Shown here: one piece after another, positions 26,695 through 35,994 of the stretch
Layout of the letters: every line of letters begins with the position of its first letter
How positions within the stretch are numbered: position 1 is the stretch's first letter
NCBI RefSeq assembly: GCF_900115165.1
Contig: NZ_FOVP01000001.1
Span: 248,001-312,000, forward strand
Length of the DNA stretch: 64,000 bases
Direction of reading: 5' to 3'
Origin: Roseovarius lutimaris
Lineage (GTDB): Bacteria; Pseudomonadota; Alphaproteobacteria; Rhodobacterales; Rhodobacteraceae
Made by a program: the position numbers and the translations under genes
The notes under the pieces: generated by a model
What the model saw: only the letters and a program-made list of their open reading frames with translations
Told to the model about the DNA's origin: nothing
The model's database searches: none

Positions 26695-27696
26695 ATGAAA
26701 TCCGAAGCCACAAAAATCCAAGTCAGCGCCCCCAAGACGGCAAAACGCTTTGTTTTTGTATTGGTGGACAACTTTACCTTGCTGAGTTTTGCCTCTGCCG
26801 TGGAATGCCTGCGGATTGCCAACCGGATGTCGGGGCATGAGCTTTATCAATGGGCTGTCACCGGCGACACCGAGGATACGGTAACCTGTTCGGCGGGCGC
26901 ACGGTTTCATGTCGATTTCCCGCTTGGAGAGCTTGGCCGGGACGATATCCCGATGATCTGCGGCGGCATGGATGTGCAGGCGGCCACCACCAAACGGATC
27001 CTTAACTGGGTCCGGCGCGAGGCGCGGCGCGGTGTCAGGATGGGGGGCCTCTGCACGGCCGCCTATGTTCTGGCCAGGGCCGGTCTGCTGGATGGAAAGC
27101 GCGCGACGATCCACTGGGAGAACCACGACAGTTTCCTCGAAGAATTTGAAGAGGTCGAGCTTACCAAATCGGTCTTTGTGGTGGACGGCAACCGGATGAC
27201 CACGGCGGGGGGCACATCCTCGATTGATCTGATGCTGAAACTGATCGCCGACGATCATGGCGAGAAACTGGCCAATGCGGTGGCCGATCAGCTTATCTAT
27301 AGCTCGATTCGCACCGATCAGGACACGCAGCGCCTCTCGGTGCCAACCCGCATCGGGGTGCGCCATCCCAAGCTGAGCCAGGTGATCCAGATGATGGAGG
27401 GCAATATCGAAGAGCCGATCAGCCCGTCGATCCTGGCCAAGGATGTCGGCATGTCGACCCGCCAGCTTGAACGGCTGTTTCGCCGCTATCTAAGCCGCAG
27501 CCCGAAGCGGTATTACATGGAACTGCGCCTGCAAAAAGCGCGCAACCTGTTGATGCAGACCGATATGACGGTGATCAATGTCGCGCTTGCCTGTGGCTTT
27601 GCCAGCCCCTCGCATTTCTCGAAATGCTACCGGGCGCATTACAACACCACGCCTTACCGCGAACGCGGCGCGCAGGCCTCGCGGCTCTCGGTCTGA
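26695..27696 (+). CDS. GlxA family AraC-type transcriptional regulator
   Basis: 333 residues: a DJ-1/PfpI-like amidotransferase-fold sensor domain (about 17-190; VFVLVDNFTLLSFASAVECLRIAN, MGGLCTAAYVLARAGLLDGKRATIHWE with the nucleophile-elbow Cys position, then TAGGTSSIDLML) and a two-helix-turn-helix AraC domain (about 225-325; ILAKDVGMSTRQLERLFRRYLSRSPKRYY, ALACGFASPSHFSKCYRAHY). Family members GbdR, CdhR and ArgR regulate quaternary amine or arginine catabolism. The MttB-family gene at 46.6 kb is a conceivable but unproven target. Confidence 0.9.
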   Translation: MKSEATKIQVSAPKTAKRFVFVLVDNFTLLSFASAVECLRIANRMSGHELYQWAVTGDTEDTVTCSAGARFHVDFPLGELGRDDIPMICGGMDVQAATTKRILNWVRREARRGVRMGGLCTAAYVLARAGLLDGKRATIHWENHDSFLEEFEEVELTKSVFVVDGNRMTTAGGTSSIDLMLKLIADDHGEKLANAVADQLIYSSIRTDQDTQRLSVPTRIGVRHPKLSQVIQMMEGNIEEPISPSILAKDVGMSTRQLERLFRRYLSRSPKRYYMELRLQKARNLLMQTDMTVINVALACGFASPSHFSKCYRAHYNTTPYRERGAQASRLSV

Positions 27697-27713
27697 CGAC
27701 GCAGGCGGAGTCA

Positions 27714-27729
27714 GTGGGGCCAGCCCCAC
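27714..27729. repeat. GC hairpin of a dispersed Rhodobacterales-type intergenic element
   Basis: GTGGGGC and GCCCCAC form a tight hairpin followed by ACACCCCGGGATATTTGACG. The hairpin plus GATATTT tail resembles elements I recall behind many Rhodobacterales genes; a related C/G-rich hairpin is at 63225-63247. Confidence 0.4.
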
Positions 27730-27774
27730 ACCCCGGGATATTTGACGCCAGAAGAAACCAGAGCATGAGAGAGC

Positions 27775-28866
27775 CTAGTCGGGGGTGATCCGGTAAGCCG
27801 CGCCCTGGGCCACGCTTAGGAACCAGATGCTGCCATCGGGGGCTTCGCGGATGTCGCGCACCCGTTTGGTCTCGGGCGATTTGAGCTGTTCGGCCTCGGT
27901 GAGCGGGCTGCCCGAGAGGCGAGAGATATAGCCGAACTTGAGGCTGCCGACAAAGAAATCGCCGCGCCATTCGGGCCAGAGCACGCCGGAATAGATCATC
28001 AACCCCGAGGGCGCGATCGAAGGGTCCCAGTAATGCGCCGGCTGCTCCATCCCCGGCTTGGCCGTGCCCTCGCCGATTTTCAGGCCGGAATAGTGCCGAC
28101 CATAGGAAATCACCGGCCAGCCATAATTGGCGCCGGATTTGATCCGATTCACCTCATCGCCGCCGCGCGCGCCGTGTTCAGCCGCCCAGAGGTCGCCCTC
28201 AAGATCAAGCGCCGCGCCCTGCGGGTTGCGATGGCCGTAAGACCAGATTTCAGGCTGTGCGCCGGGGGTATCGGTGAACGGGTTATCCTTGGGAATGCTG
28301 CCATCGCGGGCAATGCGGATGATGCTGCCGTTTTCGCGCGAAAGATCCTGTGCCGAAGGCCGGTCACCGCGTTCGCCGATGCTGGCGTAAAGATACCCGT
28401 CGCGGCCCTCGACAAGGCGGCTTCCGAAATGGCGCCCGCCCGAGGAACCGGGCGTAAGCTCGAAAATCACCGTCCAATCGGTGAGGCGATCCGCGCCGGG
28501 GGCAAGGCGAGCATGGGCAATCGCCGTGCCCTCGCCGCCCTGTTGCGGTTTGGCGTAGGTAAAATAGAGCTGGCGGCTCCGGGTAAAGTCACGCGGCACA
28601 AGCACGTCGAGCAACCCGCCCTGCCCGCCCGTCGCCACCCTGGGCAGGCCCTTGACGCTTTGCCGACCCTTGTCGTCGATCAGCAAAAGCCGCCCGCCCC
28701 GTTCGGTGATCAACACGCCGCCATCCGGCAGAAAGCCGATCGACCAGGGCTGATCCAGCCCTTTGATCACAGGCGTCACGGTCAGCGTGCCGACGCTGCT
28801 GTCAAGGGCATGGGCGGGGCCGACCGCCAGGATCAGGGCAAGAAGAGCTGCGGCGAAACGGGACAT
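27775..28866 (-). CDS. PQQ-dependent sugar dehydrogenase (soluble aldose dehydrogenase type)
   Basis: 363 residues with a signal peptide (about 1-20, ending GPAHA). The mature protein is a six-bladed propeller of the GSDH/YliI group: LDQPWSIGFLPDGGVLITERGGRL, GGQGGLLDVLV, HFGSRLVEGRDGYLYASIGERGDR, SYGHRNPQGAALDLEGDLWAAEHGARGGDEVNRIKSGANYGWP. It would oxidise aldose sugars in the periplasm with pyrroloquinoline quinone as cofactor. Substrate unknown; no pqq genes are in the window. Faces the GlxA-type regulator convergently. Confidence 0.92.
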   Translation of the reverse strand: MSRFAAALLALILAVGPAHALDSSVGTLTVTPVIKGLDQPWSIGFLPDGGVLITERGGRLLLIDDKGRQSVKGLPRVATGGQGGLLDVLVPRDFTRSRQLYFTYAKPQQGGEGTAIAHARLAPGADRLTDWTVIFELTPGSSGGRHFGSRLVEGRDGYLYASIGERGDRPSAQDLSRENGSIIRIARDGSIPKDNPFTDTPGAQPEIWSYGHRNPQGAALDLEGDLWAAEHGARGGDEVNRIKSGANYGWPVISYGRHYSGLKIGEGTAKPGMEQPAHYWDPSIAPSGLMIYSGVLWPEWRGDFFVGSLKFGYISRLSGSPLTEAEQLKSPETKRVRDIREAPDGSIWFLSVAQGAAYRITPD

Positions 28867-28921
28867 GACCCTCCCTATTCAGATGCGATAACACAGGTGC
28901 ATCGCAGTCATATGGGGGGTC

Positions 28922-30850
28922 TCAGGCGCGTTTTCCACTTATTTGCGCGATATCGAGCACATCAAGCACCTTGGCCTCGATCTCGGCCGCGCCAAGCCCT
29001 GCCACCGCATACATATCCGCCGGGCTAGCCTGATCAATGAAGATATCAGGCAGAACCATCGAGCGGAATTTGAAGCCCCGGTCAAAAATGCCATGTTCGG
29101 CCAGCAACTGCGCGACATGGCTGCCAAAGCCGCCGATGGCGCCTTCTTCAATGGTGATCAGCGCCTCGTGATTGGCAGCCAGATCAAGGATCATCACCGC
29201 GTCGAGCGGTTTGGCAAAGCGCGCATCGGCGATGGTTGGCGTGATGCCGCGCGCGCGCAATGCCTCGGAGGATTTCAGAACCTCGCCAAGACGGGTGCCG
29301 AACGACAGGATCGCGACGCGCTTGCCCTCTTGGATGATCCGGCCTTTGCCGATCTCAAGCGCCTCACCGCATTCGGGCATCTCGACGCCCATCCCCTCGC
29401 CGCGCGGATAGCGAAAAGCGATTGGCCCCTCGTCATGCGCGGCGGCGGTGGCGACCATATGGACAAGCTCGGCCTCATCGGCGGCGGCCATCACCACGAA
29501 GCCCGGAAGATTGGCAAGAAAGGCGATGTCGAACGCCCCCGCATGGGTCGCGCCATCGGCCCCGACAAGCCCGGCACGATCAATCGCAAAGCGCACCGGC
29601 AGGCGTTGGATCGCCACATCATGCACGACCTGATCATAACCGCGCTGGAGAAACGTGGAATAAAGCGCGCAGAACGGCTTGAGGCCCCCCGCCGCAAGCC
29701 CCGCCGAGAAAGTCACCGCGTGCTGCTCGGCGATGCCAACGTCAAAACAGCGCGACGGGTGGCGGCTTGCGAACAGATCAAGCCCGGTGCCATCGGGCAT
29801 CGCTGCCGTCACCGCACAGATCTTGTCATCCCGCGCCGCCTCGGCCAACAGAGCGTCGGCAAAGACGCGGGTATAGCTTGGCGCGTTCGAGGGCGCCTTT
29901 TTCTGCTCGCCGGTCAGAACATCGAATTTCGCCGTCGCATGACCGCCGTCGCTTGCGCTTTCGGCCGGGCCATAGCCCTTGCCCTTTTTGGTCATCACAT
30001 GAATGAGGATCGGCCCGGTGGCGCGTTGGCGCACCGTGCGCAGAACCGGCAAAAGCTGATCCATGTCATGGCCGTCAATCGGGCCGACATAGGAAAAGCC
30101 AAGCTCTTCGAACAAGGTGCCGCCGACCGCCAAGCCCTTGAGCATTTCTTTGGCGCGCCGCGCGCCCTCCTGAAAGGGCGGCGGCAACAGCGACACGGCG
30201 CCCTTGGCGGCGGCCTTGAATTCCTGAAACGGCTCGCCCGCATAAAGCCGCGAGAGATAGGACGAGAACGCCCCCACCGGCGGGGCAATCGACATTTCAT
30301 TGTCGTTGAGAATGACAATCAGGCGTTTCTTGAGGTGGCCGGCATTGTTCAGCGCTTCAAACGCCATGCCCGCACTCATCGCGCCATCGCCGATTACCGC
30401 AATTGCATCGCCATGCCCGGTGGGGCAATTGCCACCAAGATCACGCGCCACGGCAAAGCCGAGCGCGGCACTGATCGAGGTCGAGCTATGGGCGGCGCCG
30501 AACGGGTCATAGGGGCTCTCGCTGCGTTTGGTAAAGCCGCTCAGCCCGTCCTTTTGGCGAATGGTGCGGATCCGGTCGCGCCGCCCGGTCAGGATCTTGT
30601 GGGGATAGCATTGGTGGCTGACGTCCCAGATGATCTTGTCGCGGGGCGCATCAAACACCGCATGCAGCGCCACGGTCAGTTCGACCACGCCAAGCCCGGC
30701 GCCAAGATGGCCGCCGGTTTCCGAGACCGCCGAAATCGTCTCGGCGCGCAATTCATGCGCAAGCTGCGTCAGCTGGGGATCCGAGAAGCGTTTGAGATCG
30801 GCAGGCGTGGCGACCTGATCAAGCAGCGGTGTGTCTGGGCGGTTCGGCAT
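28922..30850 (-). CDS. dxs: 1-deoxy-D-xylulose-5-phosphate synthase
   Basis: 642 residues. ThDP motif [18 protein letters not shown] near residue 155, early [15 protein letters not shown], the transketolase domain with [18 protein letters not shown] and [20 protein letters not shown], and a C-terminal domain. It makes DXP from pyruvate and glyceraldehyde 3-phosphate, the entry to the MEP isoprenoid pathway. Start ATG 30850 has AAGGAGG ahead. Last gene of xseB-ispA-dxs; the long antisense frame on the other strand is a GC artefact. Confidence 0.97.
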   Translation of the reverse strand: MPNRPDTPLLDQVATPADLKRFSDPQLTQLAHELRAETISAVSETGGHLGAGLGVVELTVALHAVFDAPRDKIIWDVSHQCYPHKILTGRRDRIRTIRQKDGLSGFTKRSESPYDPFGAAHSSTSISAALGFAVARDLGGNCPTGHGDAIAVIGDGAMSAGMAFEALNNAGHLKKRLIVILNDNEMSIAPPVGAFSSYLSRLYAGEPFQEFKAAAKGAVSLLPPPFQEGARRAKEMLKGLAVGGTLFEELGFSYVGPIDGHDMDQLLPVLRTVRQRATGPILIHVMTKKGKGYGPAESASDGGHATAKFDVLTGEQKKAPSNAPSYTRVFADALLAEAARDDKICAVTAAMPDGTGLDLFASRHPSRCFDVGIAEQHAVTFSAGLAAGGLKPFCALYSTFLQRGYDQVVHDVAIQRLPVRFAIDRAGLVGADGATHAGAFDIAFLANLPGFVVMAAADEAELVHMVATAAAHDEGPIAFRYPRGEGMGVEMPECGEALEIGKGRIIQEGKRVAILSFGTRLGEVLKSSEALRARGITPTIADARFAKPLDAVMILDLAANHEALITIEEGAIGGFGSHVAQLLAEHGIFDRGFKFRSMVLPDIFIDQASPADMYAVAGLGAAEIEAKVLDVLDIAQISGKRA

Positions 30851-30894
30851 TGCGGGGCCCCTCCTTGCGGGGTGAAAGTCACGGCGGTGGCAAC

Positions 30895-31761
30895 TCAGGT
30901 CTGGCGCGAGATAACGAAGCGCGCAAGCTGCTGCAAGGTGTCGGCCTTGTCACCATAGCATGATAGCGCATCACAGGCCGCGTCAACAAGCGACCTGGCC
31001 TCGGCACGCGCGCCATCAAGCCCGAGATGCGACACGAAGGTGGCCTTGCCGGCCGCGGCATCCTTGCCCACGGCCTTGCCGACCTGCGCCGCATCGCCGG
31101 TCACGTCAATCACATCGTCCTGAATTTGAAAGGCCAGCCCAAGCGCCTTTGAATAGCGCGTCAGAGGGGCAAGATCGCCTGCCCCCATGCGCGCCCCGGC
31201 GGTCGCGGCCCAGGTGATCAGAGCGCCGGTCTTGCCCGCCTGCAAGGTTGTGATCTCGGCAAGGTTTAGCGGGGTTGCTGCGGTTTCGGCTGCGATATCA
31301 AGCGCTTGACCAAGAACCATGCCCTGGCCACCGGCGGCGCGCGCAAGGCTGAGGGCGAGGTCGGCGCGAATGTCGGCGGCCTCTGCGCCGTCGGGGTGGG
31401 TAACCAACTCGAACGCCAGCGAGTGCAGGGCGTCACCCACAAGAATCGCCGTTGCCTCATCCCATTTGACATGCACCGTCGGCTGGCCCCGGCGCAGATC
31501 ATCGTCATCCATCGCCGGAAGGTCGTCATGCACGAGGCTATAGGCATGCAGCGCCTCGATGCCGCAGGCAGGCCAGATCGCACGCTCGCCCGCCACATCG
31601 TGAAGGCGCGCGGTTTCCATCACCAGAAAGCCGCGAATGCGTTTGCCGCCGCGCGTCGCATAGCCCATGCCCTGCGCCACGTCACCACTGCCGAAACCCG
31701 CCAGAACGCTGTCAAAATGCGCCTGAATAAGCACCGCATCCCCGGAAAGCCCGGTTTTCAT
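30895..31761 (-). CDS. ispA: Polyprenyl (farnesyl/geranylgeranyl) diphosphate synthase
   Basis: 288 residues. First Asp-rich motif in [17 protein letters not shown] (about 77-90) and second in [25 protein letters not shown] and KTGALI also fit. It condenses IPP with allylic diphosphates to make farnesyl diphosphate for ubiquinone, undecaprenol and other isoprenoids, consistent with dxs directly downstream. Start is uncertain: ATG 31761 is used, but TTG at 31770 would overlap the xseB stop. Confidence 0.93.
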   Translation of the reverse strand: MKTGLSGDAVLIQAHFDSVLAGFGSGDVAQGMGYATRGGKRIRGFLVMETARLHDVAGERAIWPACGIEALHAYSLVHDDLPAMDDDDLRRGQPTVHVKWDEATAILVGDALHSLAFELVTHPDGAEAADIRADLALSLARAAGGQGMVLGQALDIAAETAATPLNLAEITTLQAGKTGALITWAATAGARMGAGDLAPLTRYSKALGLAFQIQDDVIDVTGDAAQVGKAVGKDAAAGKATFVSHLGLDGARAEARSLVDAACDALSCYGDKADTLQQLARFVISRQT

Positions 31762-31766
31762 CGCCT

Positions 31767-32009
31767 TCAAAGGCCCTCGACCGGGGTGGTGCCGGTGGGC
31801 TGGCCGTCGCCGTCAAGCGTGATCGCGGCGACTTTTTCCTCGGCCTCTTTCAGCTTGGCCTCGCAGCGCTTCTTGAGGTCTGCGCCGCGCTCGTAAAGGG
31901 TGATTGATTCTTCAAGCGCCACATCGCCACGCTCCAGCCGTCCGACAACCTGTTCGAGCTCTTTCATCGCCTGTTCAAACGACATTTCGGACAGGGGAGT
32001 ATCGGGCAT
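31767..32009 (-). CDS. xseB: Exodeoxyribonuclease VII small subunit
   Basis: 80 residues with the complete XseB pattern MSFEQAMKELEQVVGRLERGDVALEESITLYERGADLKKRCEAKLKEAEEKV, a coiled-coil hairpin that binds the large subunit XseA. Start ATG 32009 has AGGA eight bases ahead; the in-frame ATG at 32018 overlaps that site. It heads the xseB-ispA-dxs operon, a common alphaproteobacterial arrangement. Confidence 0.94.
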   Translation of the reverse strand: MPDTPLSEMSFEQAMKELEQVVGRLERGDVALEESITLYERGADLKKRCEAKLKEAEEKVAAITLDGDGQPTGTTPVEGL

Positions 32010-32111
32010 TGCGGGCATCCTGTTGCTGGTTTTTCACGCATCACCATAACCATGTCAGCCGGGGGGTGCAATTCGGTTGACGCCCGTTTGCGGCTGCGGG
32101 ACATTGGCGCC

Positions 32112-33083
32112 ATGAGTGACCTGCCGACCCCTGCCCCTCTGCCCGACCCTGAGAGGCTGCTTGCCCTGCATCGGCGCTTTGAAGCGGCGCGCAACGCCTG
32201 CCCGGAACTTGAAACCGCAGACCTCGGCGAGGTGCTACGCATTGTGCCCGGCAAGCGCGCGATCCTGAAAGGCACGCTTGCCGGGCGCGCAGCCGTCTTT
32301 CGCATCTTCGAGCCTGAGCAAGGCGATATCTCGACGCGCGAATGGCGCGAAATGACGCGGATATGGCCCTATATGAACAGCGGCCCCTACCGCGTGGCCG
32401 AGCCGCTTTTGCATCTGCCGGAGCATGGCATCCTGGCGATCGAACATGTGCCGGGTCAGCCCCTGCTAAAGCATTTCTGGCAAGCAGAGCCCGACACCCG
32501 TGCCCGCCACCTGCGCCCTGCCGCAGAGTGGTTGCGCCGCTATACCGAAGGCAGCGAAACCTGGCGGGCGGGCAATGCGGCCGGCTGGATCGCGCGGGTT
32601 GAACGCGCGGCCGCAAGCCAGCCCTTCGCCAATCTGCGTGCGCTTGAGGCCGGGATTCTGGACGAGTTACGCCGGATGGCCGCAATGCTTGAGACGCAAG
32701 AATGGCGCGTTGCCATCTGCCATGGGGATTTTCACCCCAACAACCTGATCACAAACGAGGATCGCCTGACGGGTATCGACATCGGCGGCTCGGCGCGGAT
32801 GCCGGTCTGCAAGGATATCGCGCGCTTTTTGGTGCATATGGGTCGGCGCGGCATGATCCCCTCGGGGCTGCGCCAGCTTGGCGTTGACCAGGTCGGGATT
32901 GCGGCTTTTGCGGATGCCTTTGCACTGTCAAGTGTCGAGCGCGGGCTTTGGCTGCCGTTTTTCATCGGGTGCGAGGCGTTGATCCGGGTGGAAAACAAAA
33001 GCCTGAAAAAGGGCCGGATCAAACGCGCCGAAGAAATGTATCGGGCGCTGCGCGACGATCTGATTGCCGCGCGCAGCGCCTGA
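32112..33083 (+). CDS. APH-family phosphotransferase-like protein
   Basis: 323 residues. Aminoglycoside-phosphotransferase/choline-kinase-like fold with the catalytic loop ICHGDFHPNNLI (about residue 205) and the metal-binding segment GIDIGGSARMPVCKDIARFLVHM. The small-molecule or lipid acceptor is unknown. I chose ATG 32112 because upstream in-frame codons give no conserved sequence. It is divergent from xseB and ends one base before the convergent DUF853 gene, so the two 3' ends abut. Confidence 0.75.
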   Translation: MSDLPTPAPLPDPERLLALHRRFEAARNACPELETADLGEVLRIVPGKRAILKGTLAGRAAVFRIFEPEQGDISTREWREMTRIWPYMNSGPYRVAEPLLHLPEHGILAIEHVPGQPLLKHFWQAEPDTRARHLRPAAEWLRRYTEGSETWRAGNAAGWIARVERAAASQPFANLRALEAGILDELRRMAAMLETQEWRVAICHGDFHPNNLITNEDRLTGIDIGGSARMPVCKDIARFLVHMGRRGMIPSGLRQLGVDQVGIAAFADAFALSSVERGLWLPFFIGCEALIRVENKSLKKGRIKRAEEMYRALRDDLIAARSA

Positions 33084-33084
33084 A

Positions 33085-34641
33085 TCAGCGCCCCTTGAAC
33101 AGACTGCCCAGGATGCCGCGCACAAGGCGGCGCCCGGTCGTGCCCTTCAACTCTTTTAGAACCACATCGGTCAGCGCCTTGCCAAAGCCCCCTGACGAGG
33201 TGGCTTTGCGCGACCGACTTGAGCGGCTTTCGGTTTCGCCGCCGGAATAGCGGCGCGCGGCCTTGAATTCGCGGTCTTTCTCGGCGGCCTGTGCTTCGCG
33301 CGCCTCTGCCTGTTCTGCCTCTTGTGCCTCTTGGGCGGCGGCCTCGGCCCGGGCCAGCAACATCTCATGCGCCGAGTGGCGATCAAAGACGGTTTCATAC
33401 TTGCCCTTGACCGGCGAGGCGTCGATCACCGCGCGCCGGGTCGCAGCGTCACAAGGTCCAAGCCGGGTCGCGGGGGGGCGGATCAGGGTGCGTTCGACCA
33501 CCCCCGGCACGCCCTTGTTTTGCAGCATCGAGGTCACCGCCTCGCCGACGCCGACATCGCGAATGGCCTCGACCGTGTCAAAGCGCGGATTCGGGCGATA
33601 GGTTTCCGCCGCCCGCCTGAGCGCCTTTTGATCGCGCGCGGTAAAGGCGCGCAGGGCATGCTGAAAGCGGTTGCCAAGCTGGCCAAGGATATCCTCGGGC
33701 ACGTCGTCGGGGTTCTGGGTGATGAAATAGATCCCCACCCCCTTGGAGCGGATCAGCCGCGCCACCTGTTCAACCTTGTCGACAAGCGCTTTGGGGGCGT
33801 CCTCGAACAACAGATGCGCTTCGTCAAAAAAGAACACCAGCTTGGGTTTGTCGACATCGCCCACCTCGGGCAGGGTCTCGAACAGCTCGCTCAACAGCCA
33901 AAGCAGGAAAGTCGCGTAAAGCCGGGGCGAGTTGATCAGCCGGTCGGCGGCAAGGATGTTGACATAGCCGCGCCCATCCGGCGTGGTGCGCATCAAATCG
34001 TCAAGCGACAGCGCCGGTTCGCCAAAGAAATGCGTGCCGCCCTGATTTTCAAGCACCAGAAGCGAGCGTTGGATCGCCCCCACCGAAGAGGCCCCGACAT
34101 TGCCAAAACGCAGCGACAGGTCAGCGGCATTCTGGCCGACCCAGGTCAACAAGGCCTGCAAGTCATTCATATCCAGAAGCGGCATGCCCTCTTCATCGGC
34201 GACGCGAAAGGCGATGTTCAACACCCCCTCCTGCGCATCCGTCAGCCCCATCAGCCGCGACAGCAACAGCGGGCCCATCTCTGACATGGTGGTGCGCACC
34301 GGGTGGCCCTGTTCGCCGAACAGATCCCAGAATATCACCGGATAGCTGTCATAGCGGAAATCGACAAAGCCGATCTTTTCGGCCCGCTCGGTAAAGGGCG
34401 CGTGCAGCTTGCCGCCGGGATCGCCCGCCACCGCCATGCCCGACACATCGCCCTTGATATCCGACAGGATCACCGGCACCCCGGCATCCGAAAAGCCCTC
34501 GGCCAGAATTTGCAGGGTGACGGTCTTGCCGGTGCCCGTGGCCCCCGCAATAAGCCCGTGCCTGTTGCCGTATTTCAGCAGCAGATCCTGCGGCTCTGAA
34601 TAGTCCGGCCCGCCGCCGCCTATGAATAGCGTTTTCTGCAC
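33085..34641 (-). CDS. HerA-like ATPase, DUF853 family
   Basis: 518 residues. Walker A GATGTGKTVTLQILAEGF near residue 37, Walker B region PKLVFFFDEAHLLFEDAPKAL, and IRSKGVGIYFITQNPDDVPEDILGQLGNRFQHALRAF typical of HerA C-terminal/DUF853 proteins (E. coli YjgR). A highly charged, Ala/Glu-rich helix (about 430-475) likely forms a coiled coil. Probably a hexameric DNA-translocating ATPase, but no biological role is established. Start is GTG 34641 with GAGGGG eight bases ahead. Confidence 0.9.
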   Translation of the reverse strand: MQKTLFIGGGGPDYSEPQDLLLKYGNRHGLIAGATGTGKTVTLQILAEGFSDAGVPVILSDIKGDVSGMAVAGDPGGKLHAPFTERAEKIGFVDFRYDSYPVIFWDLFGEQGHPVRTTMSEMGPLLLSRLMGLTDAQEGVLNIAFRVADEEGMPLLDMNDLQALLTWVGQNAADLSLRFGNVGASSVGAIQRSLLVLENQGGTHFFGEPALSLDDLMRTTPDGRGYVNILAADRLINSPRLYATFLLWLLSELFETLPEVGDVDKPKLVFFFDEAHLLFEDAPKALVDKVEQVARLIRSKGVGIYFITQNPDDVPEDILGQLGNRFQHALRAFTARDQKALRRAAETYRPNPRFDTVEAIRDVGVGEAVTSMLQNKGVPGVVERTLIRPPATRLGPCDAATRRAVIDASPVKGKYETVFDRHSAHEMLLARAEAAAQEAQEAEQAEAREAQAAEKDREFKAARRYSGGETESRSSRSRKATSSGGFGKALTDVVLKELKGTTGRRLVRGILGSLFKGR

Positions 34642-34767
34642 CCTGATACCCCTCGTCCCAAAATGGTCACGCGCCGAACATACAAAGTTAAGGTTTTCAT
34701 GCCAGTATCAATTCAGTCCCGGGGCCGATTGTCCTCTGGTGCCGGGTGACTTCCTCCCTGTCAGACT

Positions 34768-34795
34768 GGCCGCGCCTTCGGGTGCGGCCTTTTTT
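34768..34795 (+). terminator. Rho-independent terminator (orphan)
   Basis: GGCCGC (34768-34773) and GCGGCC (34784-34789) pair around a ten-base loop followed by six T. No plus-strand gene precedes it within 1.6 kb, so it probably ends a small RNA starting in the 34660-34740 interval. Confidence 0.65.
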
Positions 34796-34846
34796 CGTGC
34801 GGACTTTCCTGTGCGGCGTTTTTTCAGGTTTTTACGAACTCACCTG

Positions 34847-34946
34847 TTGACGGGTGCGGCCTTCTGTCCTAGCGTCTGCACCAATAACTAAGTCGGCCAG
34901 TCCGACGGGGAGAGACAGGAAAGAGGCCGCGAGGCCTCTTTCTTTT
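34847..34946 (+). ncRNA. Candidate small RNA with promoter and terminator
   Basis: TTGACG (34847-34852), a 17-base spacer and TAGCGT (34870-34875) form a plausible alphaproteobacterial promoter. The expected transcript from about 34882 has a hairpin GTCGG/CCGAC (34892-34906), the purine-rich linker GGGGAGAGACAGG, and terminator AAGAGGCC/GGCCTCTT (34921-34940) followed by a T-rich run. No reading frame is present. Confidence 0.45.
34921..34946 (+). terminator. Rho-independent terminator
   Basis: AAGAGGCC (34921-34928), loop GCGA, GGCCTCTT (34933-34940), then TCTTTTT. Confidence 0.85.
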
Positions 34947-35103
34947 TGTTTGTTCTTTTTGTTTGACGTATTTTGCTGTGTGGATAGGGGCGTCGCGTCC
35001 GCGAAAACCTGCCAGAGTGCGGCGGCTTTGCTGAAATTTGATCCTGACTCTTCCGCCCGACCATGATAGTGCGCATAAAACAGTCCAGTTTTATGGGGAA
35101 ACG

Positions 35104-35781
35104 ATGCCTAGATTTTTTTCGAACCTTTCGCTGATCGCCGTTCTGGCAATGGGCACATCGCTGAGTGCGCAAGAGGCCACGACCGAAGCCGAGACGGCCC
35201 CGGCAGCCGACGCACAGGCCACCGACGCACAGACCCCGGCTGAGGCCCCCGCCGACAGCGCGGCCCCTGCCCCCGAAGGCGATGCGGCAATCGCCGCCGA
35301 CGGGCTTGACCTAGGTCGCGAGGTCCAGGAGGATCCGTCTTATATCAAGGCCACATATGACGATTGGCAGATGAAATGCTTTCGCACCGGCACCGAAGAA
35401 GACCTGTGCCAGATGTATCAGCTTCTGACCGAACAGGCCGGCAATCCGGTCGCCGAATTCAGCCTTTATCGCCTGCCGAAAGGCGCGCCGGTTGCAGCGG
35501 GCGCGACGGTTGCCGTGCCGCTTGGCACGCTTCTGAGTGAGGAAATCAAGATTTCGATCGACGGAGGCAAAGCCAAAAGTTACTCCTATTCATTCTGCTC
35601 CATGGCCGGTTGTTTTGCACGGATCGGCCTGGCACAGGCCGACGTTGATGCGCTGAAACGCGGCGTCAAGGCAACGCTTGAAATCGTCCCGGCACAGGCC
35701 CCTGACCAAAAGGTCAAGATTGACGTCTCGCTCAAGGGCTTTACCGCCGCCTTTGACAACGCCTCCGTGCTTCAGCAGTAA
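35104..35781 (+). CDS. Invasion-associated locus B (IalB) family protein
   Basis: 225 residues. Signal peptide about 1-22 (SLIAVLAMGTSLSAQ), then a 50-residue Ala/Pro/Glu/Thr-rich linker that looks unstructured, then the IalB domain (about 80-215) with YDDWQMKCFR, EDLCQMYQLL, SFCSMAGCFARIGL and a Cys set typical of the family. IalB of Bartonella is linked to erythrocyte invasion, but free-living Rhodobacterales carry several paralogues of unknown periplasmic function. Start ATG 35104. Confidence 0.85.
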   Translation: MPRFFSNLSLIAVLAMGTSLSAQEATTEAETAPAADAQATDAQTPAEAPADSAAPAPEGDAAIAADGLDLGREVQEDPSYIKATYDDWQMKCFRTGTEEDLCQMYQLLTEQAGNPVAEFSLYRLPKGAPVAAGATVAVPLGTLLSEEIKISIDGGKAKSYSYSFCSMAGCFARIGLAQADVDALKRGVKATLEIVPAQAPDQKVKIDVSLKGFTAAFDNASVLQQ

Positions 35782-35822
35782 ACCGCCCCCGAGGCCGCGC
35801 GGCCTGGACAAAGCGAACTTGA

Positions 35823-35857
35823 AATGCCGCCAGGGAACCACCGGGCGGCATTTTTCT
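35823..35857 (+). terminator. Terminator of the IalB gene
   Basis: AATGCCGCC (35823-35831) pairs with GGCGGCATT (35844-35852), followed by T residues. Confidence 0.85.
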
Positions 35858-35994
35858 TGGGTCGGCCCTGTGGCCAGTCACATTGCGGTGATCATGCGGA
35901 CAAAGCCGCCGCCCTTCCGGACCCGGACCTTGCGCAGCCGTCACGACGCCGTCAGTGTCGCGCCGACAGGCGGGCGGACAAAGGAGCATGACGC

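Larger units (their letters stand above)
34642..35103. other. 460-bp intergenic region with two terminators and a candidate small RNA
   Basis: No protein gene is supportable here. The stretch contains a terminator hairpin at 34768-34795 with a CTTCCTCCC pyrimidine tract just upstream, then a TTGACG promoter, a short hairpin and a second terminator at 34921-34946, then the upstream region of the IalB gene. At least one small transcript is likely. Confidence 0.5.

Noticed and set aside
28943-30958. 671-codon open frame on the plus strand opposite dxs
   Set aside because: Shadow of a high-GC gene; low-complexity basic translation with no family features, while dxs on the minus strand is complete.
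34622-34891. 89-codon frame in the gap before the IalB gene
   Set aside because: It spans an intrinsic terminator and has low-complexity sequence; a small RNA explains the region better.
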